From NCBI GenBank assembly GCA_013911975.1, contig JACESF010000005.1, positions 1-64,000 on the forward strand: a DNA stretch of 64,000 nucleotides. Direction: 5' to 3'. How positions within the stretch are numbered: position 1 is the first letter of the stretch; every line of letters begins with the position of its first letter. The notes beneath the pieces are model-generated. The model searched no databases. It was not told where the DNA came from and saw nothing but the letters and a program-made list of their open reading frames with translations. This document shows positions 37,309 to 44,467 of the stretch, piece by piece. Source of the stretch: Hyphomicrobiales bacterium (lineage in GTDB: Bacteria; Pseudomonadota; Alphaproteobacteria; Rhizobiales; Xanthobacteraceae). The position numbers and the translations under genes were made by a program.

Positions 37309-38343
37309 ATGTCCGGGATTGCTCACGATCTGTCGCGCCGGCTCGCTGATCGGGCCGAAGCCGTCTGCCGCCACTATCTCTCCAATGGGCGCCGGGAGGG
37401 CCGCTACTGGCTTGCCGGCGATATCAGAAACACGCCCGGCCGCTCGCTCTTTGTCCGGCTCCAGGCATCCGCGAAGGGCCCGGCGGGCAAATGGACCGAT
37501 GCCGCCACCGGCGAACATGGCGATCTTCTCGACCTCATCCGCGGATCGCTGGGGCTCCTCGACTTCGCAAACGTTGCTGCGGAAGCACGGACGTTTCTCA
37601 GCCTGCCGGACCCCGAACAGGAACCCACATCACCACCTCGCCGCGTCATGCCGGCTCCATCAGGGGCCGTCGAAGCGGCTCGCCGGTTGTTCGCCATGTC
37701 GCAGCCCATCGCCGGGACCCTCGCAGAGACGTATTTGCGCCGACGCGGCATTACGCTTTTGCACGGAACCGCAAACCTGCGTTTCCATCCGCGCTGCTAC
37801 TACAAGCCTGACGGCGGCCCGACCGAGACCTGGCCCGCCATGATCGCCGCCGTCACCGATCTCTCCGGTAGGATCACCGGCGTACACCGCACCTGGCTCG
37901 TGCCCGACGGCTCGGACAAAGCTCCGGTCACTACACCGCGCAAGGCGATGGGTGATCTGCTGGGGTCTACCGTCCGCATCGGAGAGCCCGACACCGTGAT
38001 GGCAGCGGGCGAAGGCATCGAGACCATGCTGTCTCTCCGGCAGGTCCTGCCCGACATTCCGATTATGCCGGCGCTCTCGGCAGCACATCTGGCTGCCATC
38101 CTGTTCCCGCCTGCCTTGAGGCGGCTCTACATCGTCCGCGACAACGATCCTGCCGGTGACGCCGCGCGGGACACGCTGATCGAACGGGCGAACGCCGGAG
38201 GCATCGAGGCCATCCCATTGTCGCCAGCGCTCGGGGACTTCAACGAGGATCTCCAGCGGCTCGGTTTCGATGCCCTCCGGACGCGTGTTCGGGTGCAACT
38301 CGCCCCGGGGGACGTGGCGCGCTTTCTGTGCCTGGCCCCATAG
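37309..38343 (+). CDS. Toprim-domain primase-like protein
   Basis: A 344-residue protein with an N-terminal zinc-less primase-like region (residues 1-110) and a C-terminal Toprim domain. The Toprim signature is the catalytic Glu in AAGEGIETMLSL near residue 230 and the DxD-type acid pair in YIVRDNDPAGDAA near 283. Similar DUF7146/Toprim proteins on conjugative elements are thought to prime replication of transferred DNA. The ATG follows a terminator and has a weak ribosome site. Function in priming is inferred from family and location. Confidence 0.82.
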   Translation: MSGIAHDLSRRLADRAEAVCRHYLSNGRREGRYWLAGDIRNTPGRSLFVRLQASAKGPAGKWTDAATGEHGDLLDLIRGSLGLLDFANVAAEARTFLSLPDPEQEPTSPPRRVMPAPSGAVEAARRLFAMSQPIAGTLAETYLRRRGITLLHGTANLRFHPRCYYKPDGGPTETWPAMIAAVTDLSGRITGVHRTWLVPDGSDKAPVTTPRKAMGDLLGSTVRIGEPDTVMAAGEGIETMLSLRQVLPDIPIMPALSAAHLAAILFPPALRRLYIVRDNDPAGDAARDTLIERANAGGIEAIPLSPALGDFNEDLQRLGFDALRTRVRVQLAPGDVARFLCLAP

Positions 38344-38711
38344 CGGGAACGGGCTGAACCGCGAGACGTGGCTGCCATACCTGCAAGGATGCGTGAGCCG
38401 ACGGAAAAGGACCGCGCCTCGCGCCTTCGAGAGGGCGATCGGCCGCCAGTCGGGCCGGATCGGCAATGGCTGCCGCCGACGATTTTCCGGCGCGGCCTTC
38501 GGGCCGCTTTCCATCGCGAGGCAAAATCGCCGGCTTGTCGCCATCCTCCGCTGGCGCTTCGGCCCTCTGCGCTTTCCGGCATCGTCTTGTCCCGAAACCG
38601 GTTCCCACTTTCGGGGACCATGCCCGCGCTCCGGGTGCAGGTCCGTCCCGCCCGACGGCTTCGTCGCCATGAAGGCCGCGAAGGTCGCGGTCCAATTCGA
38701 CGGAGGATCCC
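38344..38711. other. Long GC-rich leader before the DUF2493 gene
   Basis: About 370 bases without a convincing gene. The stretch contains several GC-rich hairpins and, at 38,591-38,615, a small palindromic repeat described separately. A similar gene-free GC-rich stretch lies upstream of the DUF736 gene (41.4 to 42.0 kb). Confidence 0.5.
38591..38615. repeat. Rhizobial-type palindromic dispersed repeat
   Basis: CCCGAAA and TTTCGGG form a 7-base stem around CCGGTTCCCAC. The sequence strongly resembles the intergenic palindrome scattered in many copies through Hyphomicrobiales genomes. Recognition is from memory of the pattern; only one copy was noticed in this window. Confidence 0.6.
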
Positions 38712-39638
38712 ATGAGCGCGTATGACGACCACGAGCCGCACCACGTCTCATCCCCGACCGAGCACCTGATCCAGGAATTGCAGATCCACGGCCATCGTCC
38801 TTCCGAGGACGAGCGCGACCAGCGCCCGCCACCGGAGGACCGCCTGATCGAAGGCGCCATCGCCGATATCTTCGACGCCCTCGTCGCCACGATCACCGAC
38901 ACCAGCCTTGATGCCGACCTCCCTGATCTCCTCTGGTCGACCGTCAACATGTTCCACCGCGCCGTGGACCGGATCGAGCAGAAGCTCGACGACAACGAGC
39001 AGGCCCAGAAGCAGCTTCAGCGCGAACAGGACGGCTCCGAGGTGAAGTCCCTGGAGCTGGAGCGCCTGATTGACGTCGGCATGAACCTGATCGGCCGCCG
39101 CGACGGCATGGAATCCTTCCGCGAGGCCGCCGCCGACCGCTACCGCATCGCCACCGGCTCTCCCTGGACGCCACGGGCCGGATCACGGGTCAACCATCGC
39201 AATCTCACCGCAGCGCTGATCGATAGCCGGGATTTCCTCGCGGCCAGAAGGCGTGCCGATACTGAGGTGCTTGTGCCAGCCGGGCCGAAGATCGCCTTCT
39301 CGGGCGGCGACACCGCCCATCACCGGCAGATCTGGGCCAAGCTCGATCAGATCCACGCCAAGCACCCGGACATGGTGCTGCTGCATGGCGGCTCGCCAAA
39401 GGGCGCCGAAAAGATCGCGTCCCTCTGGGCCGACAGCCGCAAGGTGCCGCAGGTCGCCTTCAAGCCCGACTGGGCGAAGCACGCCAAGGCCGCGCCCTTC
39501 AAGCGCAACGACCAGATGCTGAACGTGGTGCCGATCGGGGTCGTGATCTTCCCCGGCACGGGCATTCAGGACAATCTCGCGGACAAGGCCCGCAAGATGG
39601 GCATTCCGGTCTATCGCCTCAGTTCCGGCGGCGCATAA
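38712..39638 (+). CDS. DUF2493 (SLOG superfamily) protein
   Basis: A 308-residue protein. The N-terminal half is acidic and helical, with a probable coiled coil near residues 85-120 (RIEQKLDDNEQAQKQLQREQ). The C-terminal part (about 190-305) matches DUF2493, with KIAFSGGDTAHHRQIWAKLD and the glycine block VLLHGGSPKGAEKIASLWAD. SLOG domains bind nucleotide-derived ligands. On mobile elements these proteins are common but of unknown role. The ATG at 38712 is preceded by GGAGGATCCC. It lies just upstream of a toxin-antitoxin pair. Confidence 0.84.
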   Translation: MSAYDDHEPHHVSSPTEHLIQELQIHGHRPSEDERDQRPPPEDRLIEGAIADIFDALVATITDTSLDADLPDLLWSTVNMFHRAVDRIEQKLDDNEQAQKQLQREQDGSEVKSLELERLIDVGMNLIGRRDGMESFREAAADRYRIATGSPWTPRAGSRVNHRNLTAALIDSRDFLAARRRADTEVLVPAGPKIAFSGGDTAHHRQIWAKLDQIHAKHPDMVLLHGGSPKGAEKIASLWADSRKVPQVAFKPDWAKHAKAAPFKRNDQMLNVVPIGVVIFPGTGIQDNLADKARKMGIPVYRLSSGGA

Positions 39639-39685
39639 GCGCCGCCACACCCGCAATCTTGAATATGATGGCAACTCCTCTATTT

Positions 39686-39702
39686 TGCTATCAATGCTAT
39701 CA
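39686..39702 (+). promoter_or_regulatory. Candidate FitA-type operator half-sites
   Basis: TGCTATCA occurs twice as a direct repeat at 39686-39693 and 39695-39702, about 20 bases before the antitoxin ATG. This 8-base word matches the half-site recalled for the gonococcal FitAB operator, although there the halves are inverted and farther apart. Autoregulatory binding is inferred. Confidence 0.5.
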
Positions 39703-39722
39703 GCCTTACTGGAGGCGCCATC

Positions 39723-39977
39723 ATGCCCGCAGTGACGATCCGGAATCTGTCGGAGGCAACGCACCGCGCCCTCAAGGTGCGTGCGGCCCAGCATGGCCGC
39801 AGCACCGAAGCCGAAATGCGCGACATCCTGGAGACCGCCGTTCGCCCTGACACGCGCCTTCGGCTCGGAACGGCGCTCGCGGAGCGCAGCCGCCGGCTTG
39901 GCCTGACCAATGAGGACATCGACGGTCTCAGCCCGGCGCGTGAGAGGACGCCTGCCGAGCCCATGAGCTTCGAATGA
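39723..39977 (+). CDS. fitA: FitA/VapB-type ribbon-helix-helix antitoxin
   Basis: An 84-residue protein. Residues 1-45 form an Arc/FitA ribbon-helix-helix DNA-binding domain (PAVTIRNLSEATHRALKVRA, then HGRSTEAEMRDIL). The C-terminal tail would wrap the toxin and block it. Its stop overlaps the toxin start by ATGA, typical of translationally coupled toxin-antitoxin pairs. The ribosome site TGGAGG lies about 9 bases upstream. TGCTATCA repeats upstream are candidate operators. Confidence 0.88.
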   Translation: MPAVTIRNLSEATHRALKVRAAQHGRSTEAEMRDILETAVRPDTRLRLGTALAERSRRLGLTNEDIDGLSPARERTPAEPMSFE

Positions 39978-40396
39978 TCCTTCTCGACACCAATGTCATC
40001 TCGGAGGCGATGAAGCCTATCCCCGACGACGCCGTGCGGGCTTGGCTCGACGAGCAGGCTGCCGAGACGCTCTATCTCTCCAGCGTCACCATCGCCGAGC
40101 TGTTGTTTGGCATCGGTGCGCTGCCCGCGGGCAAGCGCAAGGACCGGCTCACCGAGGCCCTGGATGGGGTGATTGAGCTGTTCGCCGACCGTGTCCTGCC
40201 ATTCGACATCGCTGCCGCACGACATTATGCCGGCCTCGCCGTGAAAGCACGCGCGGCCGGGAAGGGCTTTCCGACGCCCGACGGCTATATCGCTGCAATC
40301 GCAGCCTCCCGGGGCTTCACTGCGGCCACGCGCGATACCAGCGCGTTCGACGCCGCCGGTGTGGCGGTCATCAATCCGTGGAACGTGGACAGCTGA
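39974..40396 (+). CDS. fitB: FitB/VapC-type PIN-domain toxin
   Basis: A 140-residue PIN nuclease that would cleave RNA when free of antitoxin. The acidic metal-binding residues are all present: Asp5 (LLDTNVISE), Glu42 (TIAELLFG), Asp103 (TPDGYIAA) and Asp121 (TRDTSAF). It overlaps the antitoxin gene by 4 bases. In a mobile element it probably helps maintenance by killing or stalling cells that lose it. RNA target is unknown. Confidence 0.88.
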   Translation: MILLDTNVISEAMKPIPDDAVRAWLDEQAAETLYLSSVTIAELLFGIGALPAGKRKDRLTEALDGVIELFADRVLPFDIAAARHYAGLAVKARAAGKGFPTPDGYIAAIAASRGFTAATRDTSAFDAAGVAVINPWNVDS

Positions 40397-40678
40397 CGAC
40401 CTGCCACAGTCAGCACGTGTTCAACCTGGCAACGCTGCGGAAGCGACCTGCGCAGTAGCCCGCCATCACGGTCTCCTGACCGGACGACCATCCCCGCTTC
40501 ACGACGCTGATCCTTGGGTCCAGCCGATGGCCTGACGCCATCAACCCATGAAGGGTCGGACGACGCTGCGCGTGCCGCCGCTCCGGCTGCGCCTCACGCG
40601 GTGATTGCGGCCAACGGCCGGCCTCTTCGGGCGCCTGTCAGCGGGGGATGGACCTCCGCTCGCGCAGGAGCCAGGTCG

Positions 40679-40846
40679 ATGTCCGCCCAGATCGCTCACG
40701 CCTTCGCCTTAAGCCTCGCCACCACCCTAATGGCCACCGTCGTGATCTTCCGCGCCGGCGACGGAACGCTCTCCGTCATTCCTGCTGCCGAATATGACGG
40801 CGACGAAGCCGCCATCGTCCGCGAAATCGACCCCTTTGCCTCCTGA
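40679..40846 (+). CDS. Small element protein with one membrane segment
   Basis: A 55-residue protein with a hydrophobic N-terminal helix (IAHAFALSLATTLMATVVIF) and an acidic tail ending VREIDPFAS. The ATG at 40679 has GCAGGAGCC upstream. Similar small proteins recur on related conjugative elements as far as I recall, but no function is known. A longer in-frame version starting at 40514 has no family character in its first 55 codons and was rejected. The 282 bases before it, back to the toxin stop, hold no other gene. Confidence 0.55.
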   Translation: MSAQIAHAFALSLATTLMATVVIFRAGDGTLSVIPAAEYDGDEAAIVREIDPFAS

Positions 40847-40954
40847 GAGGCGAACAGGCGGCCATGAATGGTGGCCGCCGCCAATTCTGCTCATCGGGCG
40901 ATTGCGTCGGAGGCGGTTGGCGACGCATCCCTCTGATTTTATGGAGCCGCCCCC

Positions 40955-41395
40955 ATGATCTTCATCGGCATTCTCCTCAGCATGGCGACGATCGCATTCT
41001 TCTGCTGGCTGCTTTTCACCCTGGCGGTATTCGCGTTGCCGCTGTTTGCGGGCTTCACGGCGGGCACATGGGCCTATGGCACCGGCGCCGGCTGGCTCGG
41101 CGCTATCCTTGTCGGCTTTGCTGCCGCAGCCCTGACCTTCGGCTTGGGCCGTTTCCTACTCTCTGCCGTCCGCACCACCTCGGCGCGCCTACTGATCGCC
41201 GCCGTGTTCGCCATCCCGGCTGCGCTGGCAGGCTTCCACGCCACCCATGGCATCGTGAAGCACACCATGCCCTCGCAGACGTGGCAGATGGTGTTTTCGA
41301 TCCTCGGAGCCGCCGCCGTTGGCATTGTCGCCTTCGTGCGCATTACCGGAACGAAGGCGTTCGGCCCTTCTGACGGGCACAGCTCCCCTCACTGA
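40955..41395 (+). CDS. Membrane protein of unknown function
   Basis: A 146-residue protein with about four membrane helices (near residues 5-30, 32-45, 48-70, 80-95 and a further one near 112-128). It contains many glycines (FAGFTAGTWAYGTGAGWLGA). No motif for transport or catalysis is seen. It lies among small element genes between the toxin-antitoxin pair and DUF736. The ATG at 40955 follows a purine-poor region, so the start is less certain. Confidence 0.68.
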   Translation: MIFIGILLSMATIAFFCWLLFTLAVFALPLFAGFTAGTWAYGTGAGWLGAILVGFAAAALTFGLGRFLLSAVRTTSARLLIAAVFAIPAALAGFHATHGIVKHTMPSQTWQMVFSILGAAAVGIVAFVRITGTKAFGPSDGHSSPH

Positions 41396-42023
41396 CACCG
41401 CAATATCCGCTCGGCGCACCAGACGGCGAATGACATAGCGTCCGCGTCAATGGGCTGGGCCGGGAGGGAGCGGAAGTACAGAGCGTCCGTTTCGCCATGC
41501 TTTACGGCAGGGTTAGCGCGTGCGGCGAACGGCGGCCGCATCGCTGTTGAAAGGCCCCTTGGCGTGGAGAATTCGCGGAGTGGCGGAACGGGGAAGCTGT
41601 AGTTTGGTCAAGCTCAGGTATCGTCCACCTATGCTCGCCGGTCGGGTCTCGATATCCGGCGCGAGACAAAACCATCTCCCTCATCCATCCGCCCGTGCCC
41701 GCTCCAGGGGGCCTCTTCAATGGCCTGATCTGGCCGAAGGTCGGCTGCGCCTCAAGCGCCTATGCCACAACGGCTGGTCCCGACTTTTTTCCCCTGCCGA
41801 CGCCCACCCCGCGCGCTGCGCGGGGCCCCGGATCGCCGTCATTCCTCGCGGAGCAACAAAGTCGCGCCTGCGCCGTCCTCCGCTGCGCTGCGGTCGCAAT
41901 CCTCACCCCATCGCGCGAGCGCGACGGGGACCCCGAGGCGATGCGGCGCCGCTCGCCTTCGGCCTTTCGATCGCCATCAAGGCCGCAATGGCGCGGGCTC
42001 AGAAGACAGGACGGAGACGGAAC
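41396..42023. other. Gene-free GC-rich region before DUF736
   Basis: About 630 bases with no convincing gene on either strand. Frames that stay open here lack recognisable family sequence. Short GC-rich palindromes (for example CGCGCGCTGCGCG at about 41,809) are present. The region may be a long untranslated leader of the DUF736 gene or contain a small RNA; nothing decisive is visible. Confidence 0.45.
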
Positions 42024-42350
42024 ATGGCGACCATCGGCACCTTCAGGAAGACCGGCACCAACGAGTTCACCGGCGACATCGTGACCCTCGGTGTGCAGGC
42101 CCGGGGCGTGCGCATCATCCCCGACACCCGCGCCACCGGCGAGAACGCCCCCAGCCATCGGGTCCTGGTCGGCCGCGCCGAGATCGGGGCCGCCTGGTCC
42201 AAGCGCTCCACCGAAGGCCGCGACTATCTGGGTCTCAAGCTCGACGATCCGAGCTTCACCGCCCCGATCTACGCCAATCTCTTCGACGACGAAGACGGCG
42301 AGTCCTTCTCCCTCATCTGGTCCCGCCCCAACGGACGCCGCAGCGACTGA
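42024..42350 (+). CDS. DUF736 family protein
   Basis: A 108-residue protein matching DUF736 throughout (MATIGTFRKTGTNEFTGDIV, then SFTAPIYANLFDDEDG and SLIWSRPNGR). The family is widespread on alphaproteobacterial conjugative elements and plasmids, with no assigned biochemical role. The ATG at 42024 has ACGGAGACGG upstream. A strong GC-rich hairpin follows the stop and separates it from the convergent XRE gene. Confidence 0.88.
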   Translation: MATIGTFRKTGTNEFTGDIVTLGVQARGVRIIPDTRATGENAPSHRVLVGRAEIGAAWSKRSTEGRDYLGLKLDDPSFTAPIYANLFDDEDGESFSLIWSRPNGRRSD

Positions 42351-42362
42351 AGCGCGGGCCGC

Positions 42363-42387
42363 GTCCCCGGCCTCCGAGGCCGGGGAC
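42363..42387. terminator. GC-rich hairpin between DUF736 and the XRE gene
   Basis: A perfect 11-base inverted repeat (GTCCCCGGCCT / AGGCCGGGGAC) with a 3-base loop sits 12 bases after the DUF736 stop. It lacks a T-run, so it may act as a pause or processing site rather than a classical terminator. Confidence 0.6.
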
Positions 42388-42438
42388 GAACGCCATCGGC
42401 AAGACGGCGACGATCGCGATGATGGCTACAATCGTTCC

Positions 42439-42687
42439 CTACTCGTCGTCTTCGAGAGCGGTCTCGGCTGGGCCTTTCGGCCGACGCAGGAGCAGGTCGG
42501 ACGCCTCGACGCCGAGAACCGAGGCGAGCCGCTCCACCACATCGATGCTGGCGTTGTAAACGCACCGCTCGAGCGAACTGATATAGGTGCGATCAATGTC
42601 CGCGAGGTGCGCAAGCTCCTCCTGCGACAGCCCCTTGGCAAGCCGCAAGGCCTTCAGATTGTGCGCGAACACCTCTCGGATCTCCAT
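42439..42687 (-). CDS. XRE-family transcriptional regulator
   Basis: An 82-residue helix-turn-helix repressor of the Cro/C1 type (LKALRLAKGLSQEELAHLAD then RTYISSLERC). It covers little more than the DNA-binding domain and a short acidic tail. It is transcribed away from the small DUF2285-like gene that leads into the regulator and replication block. Such divergent XRE repressors often control transfer or replication genes of the element. Direct repeats GAGTATT just upstream are candidate operators. Confidence 0.85.
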   Translation of the reverse strand: MEIREVFAHNLKALRLAKGLSQEELAHLADIDRTYISSLERCVYNASIDVVERLASVLGVEASDLLLRRPKGPAETALEDDE

Positions 42688-42710
42688 GACCGAGAGAGCA
42701 GTCGCTTGAT

Positions 42711-42732
42711 GAGTATTTCACCACGGAGTATT
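42711..42732. promoter_or_regulatory. Direct-repeat operator candidate for the XRE repressor
   Basis: GAGTATT occurs at 42711-42717 and 42726-42732, spaced 15 bases start to start, 24 to 45 bases upstream of the XRE start codon and within the divergent promoter region. The spacing is about one and a half helical turns. Binding is inferred from position. Confidence 0.45.
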
Positions 42733-42936
42733 CTCTACATCGCACTCGCCACGGCGTGGGTAGCGGTCGCCTGATGCCTTGCATCGGCAGTGCCAAAGAG
42801 GTGGTGGATCAGGTGTGCGCACCGGCGACGCGGCGTTCGGCTTTATGAGCACGCATGATAGAATGATCCCAAATTGCACCCCCACACCGTCGCCGACGGC
42901 TTGGCTTGCGACAGAAGAAGCGACAGCTTGCGGGGG

Positions 42937-43203
42937 ATGGACGTGGCCAAGGCGTTTGAGGATAAGGCGCCGTCCGGTCAGGAACTGACCGCCTACGACC
43001 GCGCCCATATCAAGCTCTATATGCGCCTGCTCGATGCGACCGCCGAGGGAGCGGATTGGCAGGAAGTGGTGGTCGTCCTGTTCGGGATTGATCCGGCGCA
43101 GGAGCCTGCCCGCGCCCGCGCGGTACATGACAGCCATCTGGAGCGCGCCCGTTGGCTCGCCCAGACAGGCTATCGCGATCTGCTCCCGCACAGTGTCAAC
43201 TGA
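42937..43203 (+). CDS. Small DUF2285-like element protein
   Basis: An 88-residue helical protein (YDRAHIKLYMRLLDATAEGADWQEVVVVLFGIDP, shown in part: LYMRLLDATAEGADWQEVV). Its C-terminal ARWLAQTGYRDLL resembles the tail of DUF2285 proteins found beside replication and transfer genes in related elements. The start is uncertain: ATG at 42937 follows a GGGGG tract, and in-frame TTG codons lie upstream at 42928 and 42874. Family assignment is by recall of similar element proteins, not certain. Confidence 0.6.
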   Translation: MDVAKAFEDKAPSGQELTAYDRAHIKLYMRLLDATAEGADWQEVVVVLFGIDPAQEPARARAVHDSHLERARWLAQTGYRDLLPHSVN

Positions 43204-43219
43204 AGCGCCTCCGGTCCAT

Positions 43220-43240
43220 GTGATGCGCGCGCCGCATCAC
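43220..43240. repeat. Perfect inverted repeat before the DUF6499 gene
   Basis: GTGATGCG (43220-43227) and CGCATCAC (43233-43240) form an 8-base perfect stem around CGCGC, 84 bases upstream of the next start codon. No T-run follows, so an operator is as likely as a terminator. Confidence 0.5.
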
Positions 43241-43323
43241 CTGTTGCCTGTGAGGTGAGTTCTGCCTCGCGATGCAATCCTTAATTGCTGTTCCCAACGG
43301 CATGCACCGTCTGGGAGTCGCTC

Positions 43324-44056
43324 ATGAAGCCCGATACGTCGCGCTGGCGAGACAGTCGGACCTACGACTATTTCGATGATCTCTCCGTGGAGGGATTGGC
43401 CTGGGAGTGCCTGAGGCGCGATGAAGCCTACCAGCAGGCTTATCGAGACCTCGTGGATGCCGAGAGAGCGGCTGAACACTTCTCGGCCGAGGTAGAGCAT
43501 CGCTGGGGGTTACGATGTCCCGGCGAACCCCTCGTTTCCTGCACACTTACAACGGCTTCAGTGGTCGCCGCGCGTCAATCCGGCCGTAACGATTTTCACC
43601 GCGCTGCCCGACAATTTGCCGGACACCGGCAAGACCTGTCTGCCTGCTCCTGCGGAGACACCTGCTTCTGCAGCACCGCTGCCCCTCTTCCTCTCCATCG
43701 TTGAACCCGGCGCACCGATCGCCGCTCTGATCCCTTTCGACGACGATCTGCCGGGCCGTATCGAGGCGCTGAACCGCCTCTGGCATGCGCGCCGTAGGAA
43801 GCCCGTGCCCCCCGACACCCGCATGACCAGCCAGCAACGGGGGCGCCTGCGGCTGATGCTTCAGGCCTGCGACGGACGAAGCCGGGGTGCGAGCTACCGG
43901 GCCATCGCAGAGGCTATCTTCGGCACAGAGCGTGTGGCGGCCGATCCCTGGAAGACATCTCCCTTGCGCGACCGCGTCATCGGCCTTGTGGAAGGCGGCT
44001 CCGGCCTGATTGCCGGCGGCTATTTGCGGCTGTTCCGGCATCGCCGCCGCCCGTGA
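43324..44056 (+). pseudogene. DUF6499-DUF2285 transcriptional regulator, split by a frameshift
   Basis: The N-terminal part, from ATG 43324 (KPDTSRWRDSRTYDYFDDLS), matches the DUF6499 domain up to HRWGLRCP. The frame then changes: in the +1 frame the protein continues ANPSFPAHLQRLQWSPRVNP and on into a full DUF2285 domain (from about 43,720) ending LIAGGYLRLFRHRRRP at 44056. Removing one C from the CCC run at 43519-43521 would restore one protein of about 243 residues. As written, the first frame stops at 43702-43704. The gene is either inactive, expressed as two parts, or affected by a base-calling error. It sits just upstream of the HTH-repA block, where this regulator normally lies. Confidence 0.75.
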
Positions 44057-44177
44057 CGGGTGGGGATTTTAGCCCCCCAATCTTCCCCATCCCTCCCGAC
44101 ATTCCTCCTCCGCCACCGTGGTCACCGTTCGCCGCCGCACTCCGGCAGCACCCGCCACACCCACGGAGGCCCGCTCC

Positions 44178-44459
44178 ATGCGACCCGATCTCGCCCCCCT
44201 CCCGCCGCGCTATCTGCGCACCAAGGAAGCTGCTGCGTTTCTCAGCCTCTCGGCCCGCACGCTTGAGAAGCACCGCACCTATGGCACCGGTCCCGCCTAT
44301 CGCAAGCTCGGCGGGCGCGTCGTCTATTCCATCGACGACCTGCAGGCCTGGACCGAGCGCGGTGCGGTCACATCGACCTCCGATCCGCGCGGCACCGTCC
44401 TGCCGGCCAAGCGCCATGCGCTTGCCGCCGGTTCGTTCGCCGGCCGCGCCGCGCGCTGA
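44178..44459 (+). CDS. Helix-turn-helix (HTH_17/excisionase-like) protein
   Basis: A 93-residue protein with a MerR/excisionase-type winged helix: YLRTKEAAAFLSLSARTLEK near residue 11, then YRKLGGRVVYSIDDLQAW. Such proteins regulate excision or the replication operon of mobile elements. The ATG at 44178 has GGAGG about 8 bases upstream. repA starts 9 bases after its stop, so it is the first gene of the repA-parA operon. Confidence 0.85.
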   Translation: MRPDLAPLPPRYLRTKEAAAFLSLSARTLEKHRTYGTGPAYRKLGGRVVYSIDDLQAWTERGAVTSTSDPRGTVLPAKRHALAAGSFAGRAAR

Positions 44460-44467
44460 ACGCCCCC

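Noticed and set aside
43500..43560. Programmed frameshift in the DUF6499-DUF2285 gene
   Set aside because: No slippery heptamer or downstream pseudoknot is evident. A simple extra C in the CCC run explains the break better.
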